From Plantibacter flavus (lineage in GTDB: Bacteria > Actinomycetota > Actinomycetes > Actinomycetales > Microbacteriaceae): a stretch of 64,000 nt of DNA. The position numbers were made by a program, and so were the translations under genes. Positions 42,895 to 51,409 of this stretch are shown here, piece after piece (positions within the stretch are counted from its first letter, which is position 1; every line of letters begins with the position of its first letter). The DNA lies in the NCBI RefSeq assembly GCF_900177615.1, contig NZ_FXAP01000001.1:688825-752824 (forward strand). The letters are read 5' to 3'. A model generated the notes under the pieces. The model was given only the letters and a program-made list of their open reading frames with translations, had not been told where the DNA came from and searched no databases.

Positions 42895-43649
42895 CCCTGC
42901 TCGAGACCGCGGCGCGCCGCCCGCAGACGCGCACGCGGACGAGTCCGGCGCTCCTGGCCGTGTCCCACGGGACGAGTTGCCCGATCGGACAGGCCTCCGT
43001 CGCCGCGCTCGTCGACGCCGTCGGACGATCGCGTGCCGACCTCCACGTCGCCGGCGGCTTCGTCGACGTCCAGCAGCCCGACGTCCCGGCCACCCTCGGT
43101 TCGATCGAGCCCGAGCGGCCCGCGGTGGTCGTGCCGTTGCTCCTGTCCGCGGGGTTCCACGTCCACGTCGACCTCGTCGAGGACCTCGAGGCGACGGATC
43201 GGCCGACGGCACTCGGGCGGGCGATGGGACCGGACGACCGCCTCGTGGCGGTCCTCGCCAGGCGACTGGAGGCGCTGCACGTGACGCCAGACGATCGGAT
43301 CGTGCTCGGAGCGGCCGGGTCCACCGACGCCAGGGCCGTCGCCGACTGCGTCGACATGGGACGTCGACTGGAGTCGCGACTGCGGGTGCCGGTCGAGACG
43401 GCGTTCGTCTCCGCAGCTCAGCCGTCGGTGCCCGACGCGGTGGCGGCGGCCCGAACGAGCCGACCGCGAGGACGGGTCATCATCGCCACCTACCTGCTGG
43501 CGCCCGGCTACTTCGCGCGGCTGCTCGAGGAGGCGGGAGCGGACCTCGTGACGCCACCGCTCCTGCACCTCGGAGAGGTTCCTGATCCCGGCATCGTCGA
43601 CCTCGTGGTCGACCGCTACGAGGAGGCTTCGGCCGGACTGTCGGGCTGA
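42891..43649 (+). CDS. Sirohydrochlorin chelatase (CbiX/SirB family)
   Basis: This 252-aa protein has two CbiX-type halves. [14 protein letters not shown] begins the first, with the catalytic-type His; [15 protein letters not shown] carries the second metal-site His pair; [15 protein letters not shown] marks the second half. It should insert Fe2+ into sirohydrochlorin to make siroheme for NirB. ATG 42891 overlaps nirD. Precorrin-2 dehydrogenase, the step between CobA and this enzyme, is not encoded in the window. Confidence 0.85.
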   Translation: MTLLETAARRPQTRTRTSPALLAVSHGTSCPIGQASVAALVDAVGRSRADLHVAGGFVDVQQPDVPATLGSIEPERPAVVVPLLLSAGFHVHVDLVEDLEATDRPTALGRAMGPDDRLVAVLARRLEALHVTPDDRIVLGAAGSTDARAVADCVDMGRRLESRLRVPVETAFVSAAQPSVPDAVAAARTSRPRGRVIIATYLLAPGYFARLLEEAGADLVTPPLLHLGEVPDPGIVDLVVDRYEEASAGLSG

Positions 43650-43695
43650 CCGGCGCGACCGGGACGACGACCGTCGCGCGAATAGACTGCTCCTC

Positions 43696-44403
43696 ATGCG
43701 CATCGACATCGTCACGATCTTCCCGACCTTCTTCGATGCCCTGGACCTCTCGCTGCTCGGCAAGGCGAAGCAGAGCGGGCTCATCGAGTTGGACGTACAC
43801 GACCTGCGGGATTCGACGCACGACCGTCACCGCACCGTCGACGACACCCCGTACGGCGGGGGAGCCGGCATGGTCATGAAGCCGGAGCCCTGGGGTGAGG
43901 CGCTCGACGGCATCCTCGGTGACGACACCGAGGAGGAGCCGCTGGTCATCTTCCCGTCTCCGGCGGGTGAGGTGTTCACGCAGGCCATGGCCCGCGAGCT
44001 CGCGGCCGAGCCGCACCTCGTGTTCGGCTGCGGCCGGTACGAGGGCATCGACCACCGCGTCTTCGACCACACGGCCAGCCGAGCGCGGGTCCGGCTGGTG
44101 AGCCTCGGCGACTACGTCCTCAACGGGGGAGAGGTCGCGGTGATGGCGATGATCGAGGCGATCGGTCGGCTCGTCCCGGGGGTCGTCGGCAACCCCGAGA
44201 GTCTCGTCGAGGAGTCACACGAAGACGGGCTGCTCGAGTACCCGAGTTACACGAAGCCTGCCGAGTGGCGAGGACTCCCGGTGCCGCCGGTGCTCCTGAG
44301 CGGCAACCACGGCGCGATCGCCACGTGGCGTCGTCAGCAGCAGATCGAGCGGACCCGCGAGGTCCGCCCGGATCTGCTGCCCGCCGACGAGCCGGACGCC
44401 TGA
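43696..44403 (+). CDS. trmD: tRNA (guanine(37)-N1)-methyltransferase
   Basis: This 235-aa SPOUT methyltransferase makes m1G37. It starts [16 protein letters not shown], has [17 protein letters not shown], a YEGIDHRV loop and the trefoil-knot segment [19 protein letters not shown] at 43683-43688 is 7 nt before ATG 43696, so it has its own leaderless promoter although it normally follows rimM in one operon. It is followed by convergent genes. Confidence 0.97.
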   Translation: MRIDIVTIFPTFFDALDLSLLGKAKQSGLIELDVHDLRDSTHDRHRTVDDTPYGGGAGMVMKPEPWGEALDGILGDDTEEEPLVIFPSPAGEVFTQAMARELAAEPHLVFGCGRYEGIDHRVFDHTASRARVRLVSLGDYVLNGGEVAVMAMIEAIGRLVPGVVGNPESLVEESHEDGLLEYPSYTKPAEWRGLPVPPVLLSGNHGAIATWRRQQQIERTREVRPDLLPADEPDA

Positions 44404-44432
44404 GCGCGCAGGGGTCCTGTGCGTGACGGCTG

Positions 44433-44816
44433 TCAGGGTCGACGCCGCAGGGCGGCGGCGATGCCGGCGATGACGAGGACGGCCCCGGTCGCGATGATCG
44501 CCCCGGTGATCCACCCCAGGGGGTCGATGCGCACCTCGGTGAGATTGGTGACGAGCATGGCGCCGGCGAAGACGAGCAGGAGCACGCCCCAGAGGATCGT
44601 GCCGAAGCGCGGTGGTCGACCGCCTCGATCCTTCGGGCCGGCATTGGTCCTCGGTTCATCCGCCGTGTGTGCAGTGTTCGGCTGCGCTGTGGCCGGCTGC
44701 GCTCTGGTCGACTCCGTGGTGGCCGTCTGATCGGCCTCCGACGGAGCCGATCCCGTCGCCGCGTCGGCTGGGGACGACATGCTCGTCGCTCCGGTCCGGT
44801 CGTCCTGTTCGCTCAT
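44433..44816 (-). CDS. Small membrane protein downstream of PspC/LiaF-like gene
   Basis: This 127-aa protein has an ~70-residue Ala/Thr/Gln-rich N-terminal part, then RPPRFGTILWG and two predicted membrane helices near residues 72-90 and 98-120. I do not recognise a named domain; the helix pair resembles small LiaF-type membrane segments. ATG 44816 overlaps the stop of the PspC-domain gene (ATGA), so it is expressed with it. Probably part of the envelope-stress module. Confidence 0.7.
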   Translation of the reverse strand: MSEQDDRTGATSMSSPADAATGSAPSEADQTATTESTRAQPATAQPNTAHTADEPRTNAGPKDRGGRPPRFGTILWGVLLLVFAGAMLVTNLTEVRIDPLGWITGAIIATGAVLVIAGIAAALRRRP

Positions 44817-46318
44817 CGTCCCGCCTCCGCTTCCTCGGTCACGACGGCGCTGCCGGCGACCGTCCACACCCGTACCCGCGTCGTGTCTCCTGACGCCGTA
44901 CGCCCGTACCGTGCCTCATCCTGGAAGAGGGCTCCGCCGCGTCGGTCCGTCCGGTCCCGACCATCGCGTCCCGTTTCCAGGGTGCCCGCGATCGCTGAGA
45001 ACTCGACGATCACCGGCACGTCCTCGGGGATGAGCACGTCGACCTCGCCCGCGAGGATCCACACGTCGATCGTTCCACCGCGCAACGCGTCGTCGTCGGC
45101 GAGTTCGCCGAGGTCGAGTGTTGGTTGGCCGGCGATCATCACGTAGCCGCGTCGGTCGTCCGCATCCGTCGACGTCACGGTCCAGGTCGTGCGTCCGACC
45201 GGCAGGAAGGAGGATCCGAGTGGGAACACCCCGGTGGCGAGCAGGGAGATCACGGCAGCCCACGTGAAGAGCCCGAGCCAGCCGCTCTCCCGTCCGCTGA
45301 TGCCAGCGACGATCGTCGCGACGGCGAGCGCGCCGAGCGCTGCGGCGAGCCCGATGACCACGACGACCGGAACCGAGAACCCGGCGCTCGCCGCGATGAC
45401 GGCCGCGCCGGCACCGGCGAGCAGCGCCAGCCCGAGGGTGATCGCCACGAAGGCCGCTCCAGGGTGCTGCGCACGACGCTCTCGAGTCTTCGTCTCGCGC
45501 TCGGCCTGCTGCTCGGCTCGCTGGCGGCTCATCTCGTCCCGGAACTCCTGGCTCGTCCAGCCGCGCTGCCGGCTCGGAGCCCCGTCCCACGCGGTGGCGG
45601 TGGTGGTTCCAGGGAGCGGGACGGTCGCGCCCGCATCACCTGGCGAACCGTCGACCTTCGCGAGCGACACCGGGTTCGCGGCACCGTGGGAGGCCGGGGC
45701 CGGGCCGGCAGGGCCCGAGGGGGAGGCCGTGGGCGATGGTGCCGTCGGCTTCGGGATCGAGGCGTCGCTGGTCCACGGGTCGCGCTGCGGTGGTGTCTCA
45801 GGCGGGGCCGCCCGTCCAGGGTCGCGGCGGGAGAACATCACGATCAGCCAGACCGCTGCGGCGACCAGGGCGATCACCCAGCCGGCGGTCATGGTCGACT
45901 CCAGCCACCCCGGGAGGTTCCACGCATGCGGCACGCCGTCCCACCAGAGGCCGCGCATGAACGGCACGGCGGTGAGGACCGCGAGGATGCCGATCGCGAC
46001 GATCGCCGGGTCGAAGACGCCCCGGATCGCACGCTCGAGGTGGATCCGACCCTGCTGGTCAGGGATGAGTGCCCAGCCCGCGGCGTAGACGAAGAGGACC
46101 GGCCCGCCCAGGATCGCGATGACGATGAGGGCTCCGCGCACGATCATCGGATCGAGGCCGAGTCGGGCCGCGACACCCCCGGCGACACCGCCGAGCCACG
46201 AGTCGCTCGAGCGACGGAGACCGGTGGACCGCCACCAGTCGAAGAAGCGGGTCGTCGGATCCTGCGGGGCGGGTGCCCCCGGTTCTGCTCCGGTGGGCGG
46301 CGTGCTGTGGTTCGTCAT
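44813..46318 (-). CDS. PspC-domain membrane protein with LiaF-like C-terminus
   Basis: This 501-aa protein has an N-terminal PspC domain (WLGGVAGGVAARLGLDPMIV, residues ~45-100) with paired helices, an ~100-residue Pro/Ala/Ser-rich linker, a cluster of helices (~320-420) and a C-terminal extracytoplasmic domain with LAGEVDVLIPEDVPVIVEF, resembling LiaF/toastrack domains that sense envelope stress. ATG 46318 is chosen because CAGAAT (46330-46325, minus strand) lies 6 nt upstream; longer frames enter the kinase gene. It is divergent from the PspC-histidine kinase with 112 bp between. Confidence 0.82.
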   Translation of the reverse strand: MTNHSTPPTGAEPGAPAPQDPTTRFFDWWRSTGLRRSSDSWLGGVAGGVAARLGLDPMIVRGALIVIAILGGPVLFVYAAGWALIPDQQGRIHLERAIRGVFDPAIVAIGILAVLTAVPFMRGLWWDGVPHAWNLPGWLESTMTAGWVIALVAAAVWLIVMFSRRDPGRAAPPETPPQRDPWTSDASIPKPTAPSPTASPSGPAGPAPASHGAANPVSLAKVDGSPGDAGATVPLPGTTTATAWDGAPSRQRGWTSQEFRDEMSRQRAEQQAERETKTRERRAQHPGAAFVAITLGLALLAGAGAAVIAASAGFSVPVVVVIGLAAALGALAVATIVAGISGRESGWLGLFTWAAVISLLATGVFPLGSSFLPVGRTTWTVTSTDADDRRGYVMIAGQPTLDLGELADDDALRGGTIDVWILAGEVDVLIPEDVPVIVEFSAIAGTLETGRDGRDRTDRRGGALFQDEARYGRTASGDTTRVRVWTVAGSAVVTEEAEAGR

Positions 46319-46371
46319 GGTCCGATTCTGGCGAAGCGTTCGGGTCGCACCCATCCGGCATGACCCTGAGT

Positions 46372-46399
46372 GCACCCTGATCCTGCCGTCCCAGGGTGC
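46372..46399. promoter_or_regulatory. Candidate operator between divergent PspC genes
   Basis: GCACCCTG (46372-46379) and its complement CAGGGTGC (46392-46399) form a perfect 8-bp inverted repeat with a 12-bp spacer. Further GCACCC copies lie at 46347-46352 and 46405-46410, and ACCCTGA is directly repeated at 46363 and 46374. The position between the divergent membrane-protein and kinase genes suits autoregulation by the LuxR-type regulator. Confidence 0.5.
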
Positions 46400-46430
46400 C
46401 GACCGCACCCCGAACTGCTTGGATGGCTCC

Positions 46431-47684
46431 ATGGGAACCGAGGTGATGATCCGGCCGAGGCGCCGCCTGCTCGGCGGTGTGTGCGCCGGCTTCGCCGAGC
46501 ACACCGGTCTCCCCGTCGCCGCGGTGCGGACGGCGACGGTCATCCTCGCGTGCTGCGGCGGAGCGGGCCTGCTCCTCTACGTGTGGCTGTGGGTCATGAC
46601 GCCGACGCAGGGCGCGGACGCACCGCTCGATCCTCGGGAGCACCTGCTCCGGCCGGCCTCGACCGATGACGGAGGCGACCTCGACGGCCCCCGTCGCGCG
46701 CCGATCACGGAGGTGCTGCTCGGGATCGCCCTGCTCGCGGCCGGGACCGCGCTGATCGCGACCCGGACCGGGCTGGACATCCCACTCGAGGCCGTCATCC
46801 CCGTCATCGTCGTCCTCGCGGGAGCCGCACTCGCGTGGCGGCAGTTCGGCGAGCGTGGTCGCGGTGAGGGCTCACGTGCCCTCCTGATCCGCGTGCTCGG
46901 AGCGCTCGTCCTCGTCGTCCTCGGCATCCTCCTGTTCTTCGTCACCGGTGACCGCCCGAACATGTGGACGGTCATCGTCGCCGCGATCGCCGTGCTCCTC
47001 GGGGTCGCCGTGGTCATCGCCCCCTGGGCGCTCCAGCTCAACCGCGACCTCGCCGACGAGCGCGCCGCGCGGATGCGCGAGGCCGACCGCGCCGAGATCG
47101 CAGCGCACCTGCACGACTCCGTGCTCCAGACGCTCGCGCTCATCCAGCAGCAGGCCGGTCCGGGGAGTGAGGCGTCCCGTCTCGCGCGGGCGCAGGAGCG
47201 CGAGCTGCGGAACTGGCTCTTCTCCGGCGGGACCGCTCCGACGGGCGACCTCGCGACCGAGCTGCGGACCCTCGCGGCCGCGGTGGAGGCCGATCACGCG
47301 GTGCGCGTCGACGTCGTCGCGGTCGGGCGTGCGATCGACGACGCCCCGGAGCCGCTCCTCGCCGCCGCACGGGAGGCCGTGCTCAACGCGGCACGTCACG
47401 CCGGCGGCGACGTCTCCGTCTACCTGGAGACGGCACCGCAGCGGATCGAGGTGTCGATCTCCGACCGCGGCCCCGGCTTCGACCTGGAACAGGTCCCGCG
47501 GGACCGCCTCGGGGTGCGGGAGTCGATCATCGGCCGGATGCAGCGCATCGGTGGCGAGGCGACCATCCGTTCGGGGCCCGGCGGGCGAGGAACCGAGGTC
47601 CGTCTCGTCCTGCCCGTCCACGACGCCGCCCCGACTGCGCCGCCGCCCGACACCGTCCCGACCGTTCCGAGGAGCCGACCATGA
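46431..47684 (+). CDS. Sensor histidine kinase with N-terminal PspC domain
   Basis: This 417-aa protein starts with a PspC domain (RRRLLGGVCAGFAEHTGLP, residues ~7-55), continues with about four more membrane helices, then a HisKA_3 box AEIAAHLHDSVLQTLALIQ holding the phospho-accepting His, and a HATPase domain with AAREAVLNAARHAG and SDRGPGFDLEQ. It belongs to the NarL-partner kinases (LiaS/DesK class). It should sense envelope state and phosphorylate the regulator whose ATG overlaps its stop. The Pro-rich tail is unremarkable. Confidence 0.9.
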   Translation: MGTEVMIRPRRRLLGGVCAGFAEHTGLPVAAVRTATVILACCGGAGLLLYVWLWVMTPTQGADAPLDPREHLLRPASTDDGGDLDGPRRAPITEVLLGIALLAAGTALIATRTGLDIPLEAVIPVIVVLAGAALAWRQFGERGRGEGSRALLIRVLGALVLVVLGILLFFVTGDRPNMWTVIVAAIAVLLGVAVVIAPWALQLNRDLADERAARMREADRAEIAAHLHDSVLQTLALIQQQAGPGSEASRLARAQERELRNWLFSGGTAPTGDLATELRTLAAAVEADHAVRVDVVAVGRAIDDAPEPLLAAAREAVLNAARHAGGDVSVYLETAPQRIEVSISDRGPGFDLEQVPRDRLGVRESIIGRMQRIGGEATIRSGPGGRGTEVRLVLPVHDAAPTAPPPDTVPTVPRSRP

Positions 47685-48340
47685 GCGACCGACCACTGAC
47701 CGTCGTGATCGTCGACGACCACTCGATCTTCCGTTCCGGCCTGCGCAGCGAACTCGATTCCGGCATCGAGGTGCTGGGGGAGGCCGGCGACGTGGAGGAG
47801 GCGATCCGGGTGATCGGGGAGACGCGTCCGCAGGTCGTGCTGCTCGACGTCCACCTGCCGGGCGGCACCGGTGGCGGTGGTGCGGACGTGATCGCCGGGT
47901 CGGTGTCGACCGCGCCCGCCACCCGGTTCCTCGCGCTCAGCGTCTCGGACGCCGCCGAGGACGTCGTCCGGGTGATCAGGGCCGGTGCGCGCGGCTACAT
48001 CACGAAGAGCTCCTCGGGGGCCGAGGTCGCGGAGGCCGCACGGCGGGTCGACGACGGCGACGCGGTCTTCTCGCCCCGGCTCGCGGGATTCGTCCTGGAC
48101 GCCTTCGGAGCCGTGACGGGGGAGACGGCGGAGTCCGTCGACGAGCTCGACCGGCTGTCCGCCCGTGAGCAGGAGGTCATGCGCCTCATCGCCCGTGGTT
48201 ATGCCTACAAGGAGGTCGCGACGGAGCTGTTCATCTCCGTGAAGACCGTGGAGACCCACGTGTCGAGCGTGCTGCGCAAGCTGCAGCTGTCCTCGCGCCA
48301 CGAACTCGCCGCCTGGGCGCTGCAGCGCAAGCTCCTCTGA
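47681..48340 (+). CDS. LuxR/NarL-family response regulator
   Basis: This 219-aa protein has a receiver domain with VIVDDHSIFRSGLR and the phospho-acceptor Asp in VVLLDVHLPGGTG, then a LuxR-type helix-turn-helix (LSAREQEVMRLIARGYAYKE ... VKTVETHVSSVLRKL). ATG 47681 overlaps the kinase stop (ATGA). Likely targets include the divergent PspC genes themselves, judging from the inverted repeats there. Confidence 0.93.
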   Translation: MSDRPLTVVIVDDHSIFRSGLRSELDSGIEVLGEAGDVEEAIRVIGETRPQVVLLDVHLPGGTGGGGADVIAGSVSTAPATRFLALSVSDAAEDVVRVIRAGARGYITKSSSGAEVAEAARRVDDGDAVFSPRLAGFVLDAFGAVTGETAESVDELDRLSAREQEVMRLIARGYAYKEVATELFISVKTVETHVSSVLRKLQLSSRHELAAWALQRKLL

Positions 48341-48417
48341 CGCGCGGGCCGGAACCGACATCGGCCGACAGCGAACGACCAGCGCGCGCTCAGGAGCCCG
48401 GCGGTAGCCTGAGAGAC

Positions 48418-48948
48418 ATGATCATCCGTCGGGCGTTCTACTACTGGCGATTCGCCGCGATCTTCGTGCTGCCCGCCTGGCCGTTCGTCGGATGGGGACT
48501 CTTCGGTGAGAGCGGCTGGAGCCTCTTCGGGCTCTTCATCGCCATGCCGATCCTCGCCATCGCGCTCGCCGCGATCGCGTTCCTCATCTCCGCCAGGGCC
48601 AGCGTCCGGACGACGAAGCTCGTGTCGTGGATGGACGCCGGCCTGCTCACGCTCTGGCACGTCACGATCATCTGCTTCGGCTCGTTCAGCTCGGGCGTCG
48701 CACTGTGGGCGGTCCTCGGCGTCGTCGCAAGCCTCGCCGCCTTCTGGGGCGTCATCGCGCAACTCATCTCCGAGACGGCACGCCGCGCCCGGGAGACGAT
48801 GGCCGAATTCGAGCGCATGGCCGCTGCGGCCGGGCCCGGCACGGTCCCCGGATCGGCGATCCCGCCGCAGCCACGGTTCGATCCCGGTCCGATCGACGGC
48901 GGCGAGTTCATCGTGATCGAGGAGTCGAAGCCCGACGAGCGCCGCTGA
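48418..48948 (+). CDS. Uncharacterised membrane protein
   Basis: This 176-aa protein has three to four hydrophobic segments (about residues 12-30, 36-58, 75-92 and 95-116) and a cytoplasmic C-terminal tail of ~60 residues rich in Pro, Glu and Arg. I do not recognise a family. ATG 48418 has TAGCCT at 48405-48410, 7 nt upstream, so it probably has its own leaderless promoter. It lies between the two-component genes and rplS. Confidence 0.75.
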   Translation: MIIRRAFYYWRFAAIFVLPAWPFVGWGLFGESGWSLFGLFIAMPILAIALAAIAFLISARASVRTTKLVSWMDAGLLTLWHVTIICFGSFSSGVALWAVLGVVASLAAFWGVIAQLISETARRARETMAEFERMAAAAGPGTVPGSAIPPQPRFDPGPIDGGEFIVIEESKPDERR

Positions 48949-49134
48949 GCGGTCGCATCCACCGCCGTCACCTTCGCCGTCCGGGGCCCGGTTTCCCATC
49001 CGAGGCCCTTTCATGACACAATTGCTGTTTGTGCCTCCGCAGTTCTGCCACAGGGGAACGCCGGCATCGGGCACACCCTTCCTTCCGAACGTATTCAGCG
49101 GTCGACCTGTGGCGGTCGCAGAGATGGAATCATC

Positions 49135-49482
49135 ATGCACATTCTCGACTCAGTCGATGCAGCATCCCTCAAGTCGGACATCCCCGACTTCCGCGCCGGC
49201 GACAACGTCAAGGTGCACGTGAACATCATCGAGGGCAACAAGTCCCGTATCCAGGTCTTCCAGGGTGTCGTCATCGGCCGCTCCAACGAGGGTGTCCGCG
49301 AGACCTTCACCGTCCGCAAGGTGAGCTACCAGGTCGGCGTCGAGCGCACCTTCCCGGTCCACTCCCCGAACATCGACCACATCGAGGTCGTCACCCGCGG
49401 TGACGTCCGTCGCGCGAAGCTGTACTACCTCCGCGAGCTCCGTGGCAAGAAGGCGAAGATCAAGGAGAAGCGCGACAACTAG
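49135..49482 (+). CDS. rplS: 50S ribosomal protein L19
   Basis: This 115-aa protein is a standard bL19 with [19 protein letters not shown] and [13 protein letters not shown] and the C-terminal [25 protein letters not shown] precedes ATG 49135. The 186-bp gap upstream probably contains the promoter and a leader. A 15-bp hairpin follows 30 nt after the stop. In most actinobacteria rplS follows trmD directly; here the PspC module separates them. Confidence 0.97.
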   Translation: MHILDSVDAASLKSDIPDFRAGDNVKVHVNIIEGNKSRIQVFQGVVIGRSNEGVRETFTVRKVSYQVGVERTFPVHSPNIDHIEVVTRGDVRRAKLYYLRELRGKKAKIKEKRDN

Positions 49483-49512
49483 TCGTCCTCCCGGTCGCTC
49501 TCCGCGATCATT

Positions 49513-49551
49513 CCTGAGCTCCCCACCGGATAAGCTGGTGGGGAGCTCAGG
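49513..49551 (+). terminator. 15-bp hairpin between rplS and lepB
   Basis: CCTGAGCTCCCCACC (49513-49527) pairs perfectly with 49537-49551 around the loop GGATAAGCT. It ends 7 nt before the lepB ATG. No T run follows. The loop includes TAAGCT (49531-49536), a plausible -10 for lepB, so the element may both end rplS transcripts and carry the lepB promoter. Confidence 0.7.
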
Positions 49552-49558
49552 CGGTTAA

Positions 49559-50308
49559 ATGACAGACAATTCCCTGGCGGCAGACGCGTCGCCCGACCAC
49601 CAGCAGCGCCCCCGCGGCAAACGCGGAGCGCTGCTCTTCCTTCGCGACCTCCTCATCATCTTCGTGGTCGCGCTGCTGGTCTCCTTCCTCATCAAGACCT
49701 TCCTCGTGCGGTCGTTCTACATCCCGTCCGGGTCGATGGAGAACACACTGCAGATCCAGGACCGCATCCTGGTGAACGAGCTCGTCCCCGACGTGGTCTC
49801 GCTGAACCGAGGCGACGTGGTCGTCTTCCAGGATCCGGGCGGCTGGCTCCCGCAGACGGTCGAGGCTCCGCAGCCTCCCGTCACCGCAGCCGTTGAATGG
49901 GTGCTGTCGATCTTCGGCCTCGTCGCTCCCGACAGCGACGACCACCTCATCAAACGCGTCATCGGCTTGCCGGGCGACCACGTGTCGTGCTGCAACCCGC
50001 TCGGGCAGATGACGGTCAACGGTGTTCCGCTGAACGAACCGTACGTGAAGCTCCCGGCCGGCACCGAGAAGGTGTCCGGAGACCCGTTCGACATCGTCGT
50101 CCCGGAGGGCTCGCTCTGGGTCATGGGCGACAACCGGTACAACTCGAAGGACTCCCGGTACAACGGCGACACACCCGGTGGTGGCTTCGTCCCGATCGAC
50201 AACGTCGTGGGGCGTGCGTTCGTCATCACCTGGCCCTCCAGCAACTGGGCCTGGCTCGACAACTACCCGTCCGTCTTCCAGGGCATCCCCGCCCCAGAAG
50301 AGGAGTGA
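49559..50308 (+). CDS. lepB: Signal peptidase I
   Basis: This 249-aa membrane protease removes signal peptides outside the membrane. One N-terminal helix (residues ~24-48) precedes IPSGSMENTL with catalytic Ser59; LIKRVIGLPGDHV gives the general-base Lys near residue 130; GDNRYNSKDSR is box E. A PQPPVTAAVEW loop between the two is longer than in E. coli-like minimal enzymes but common in Gram-positives. Its stop overlaps rnhB by 1 nt. Confidence 0.96.
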   Translation: MTDNSLAADASPDHQQRPRGKRGALLFLRDLLIIFVVALLVSFLIKTFLVRSFYIPSGSMENTLQIQDRILVNELVPDVVSLNRGDVVVFQDPGGWLPQTVEAPQPPVTAAVEWVLSIFGLVAPDSDDHLIKRVIGLPGDHVSCCNPLGQMTVNGVPLNEPYVKLPAGTEKVSGDPFDIVVPEGSLWVMGDNRYNSKDSRYNGDTPGGGFVPIDNVVGRAFVITWPSSNWAWLDNYPSVFQGIPAPEEE

Positions 50309-50952
50309 TGGCCGCCAGCGAACCGACCCTCGAGGTCGAGCACGAACTGTTCGCTGCGGGTGTCCCGTCGGTCATCGGCATGGACGAGGTGGGTCGCGGA
50401 GCGATCGCCGGCCCGGTGGCCGTCGGCGCTGCGGTCGTCGCCCCGGCTTGTGGGCCGTTCCCGGAGGGACTCCGCGACTCGAAGCTGTTGAGCGAGCGAG
50501 CGAGGACCCGTCTGGAACCGCTGGCCCGCGAGTGGGTGTTGTACGGGGCCGTCGGACTCGCGAGTCCGGCGGAGGTCGACGAACTCGGCATCACCGCGTG
50601 CCTCGGACTCGCCGGCCGTCGGGCACTGCTCGAACTGCACGCCGTCGGCGCGGACGTCACGGGATCGACGGTCCTGCTCGACGGCAACAGCGACTGGCTG
50701 AGCCGGGCGCTCCAGCGACCGCTCACCATCACCACGAGGGTCAAAGCGGATCGGGACTGCGCGTCGGTCGCCGCAGCGTCCGTACTCGCCAAGGTGCACC
50801 GGGACCGACTGATGATCGAGTTGCACGAGGCACTTCCGGAGTACGGGTGGGAGGGCAACAAGGGATACGGTTCGGCGCAGCATCTGTCGGCCCTCTCCGC
50901 GCACGGCCTGACCCTCCACCACCGGAGCAGCTGGCTGCCCGCCTACACGTAG
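50308..50952 (+). CDS. rnhB: Ribonuclease HII
   Basis: This 214-aa protein cleaves RNA in RNA-DNA hybrids and at single ribonucleotides. The catalytic DEVGRG block (IGMDEVGRGAIAGPV) and KADRDCASVAAASVLAKVHRD are present, and GYGSAQH follows. ATG 50308 overlaps the lepB stop (TGATG). Upstream open sequence in the same frame lies in lepB. Confidence 0.96.
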   Translation: MAASEPTLEVEHELFAAGVPSVIGMDEVGRGAIAGPVAVGAAVVAPACGPFPEGLRDSKLLSERARTRLEPLAREWVLYGAVGLASPAEVDELGITACLGLAGRRALLELHAVGADVTGSTVLLDGNSDWLSRALQRPLTITTRVKADRDCASVAAASVLAKVHRDRLMIELHEALPEYGWEGNKGYGSAQHLSALSAHGLTLHHRSSWLPAYT

Positions 50953-50964
50953 ACTGGAGAGACC

Positions 50965-51288
50965 ATGGACGAAGACGAGTTCGAAGACTACGACCGCGAG
51001 GTCGAACTGGCCCTCTACCGCGAGTATCGCGATGTCGTGGGTCAGTTCAAGTACGTGATCGAGACCGAGCGCCGGTTCTACCTCGCCAACGAGGTCGATC
51101 TCGTGCGACGCGACACGGCGAACGACTTCTACTTCGAGCTCTCCATGACCGACGTCTGGGTGTGGGACGTCTACCGGTCCGACCGGTTCGTCAAGAGCGT
51201 CCGAGTGCTCACGTTCAAGGACGTCAATGTGGAGCAGTTGTCCTCGCGCGACTTCGAGCTCCCGAAGGAACTCACGCTCGACGAGTAG
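50965..51288 (+). CDS. DUF2469 family protein
   Basis: This 107-aa acidic protein matches DUF2469, conserved next to rnhB in actinobacteria: DYDREVELALYREYRDVVGQ and RRFYLANEVDLVRR, then FYFELSMTDVWVWDVYR. No membrane segment. TAGACT at 50950-50955, overlapping the rnhB end, lies 9 nt before ATG 50965. Function unknown. Confidence 0.9.
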   Translation: MDEDEFEDYDREVELALYREYRDVVGQFKYVIETERRFYLANEVDLVRRDTANDFYFELSMTDVWVWDVYRSDRFVKSVRVLTFKDVNVEQLSSRDFELPKELTLDE

Positions 51289-51409
51289 AGCGAGGCCCCC
51301 GCGCCGAGAGCGCTCCACAGGCGCGCTTCGCCGCGCGCTCGTCGACGACAGACCCACCTCCGGGTAACGAGCCTCGTCTGCACGCTTGGCTGGATGCCAG
51401 GAGGTGCAC

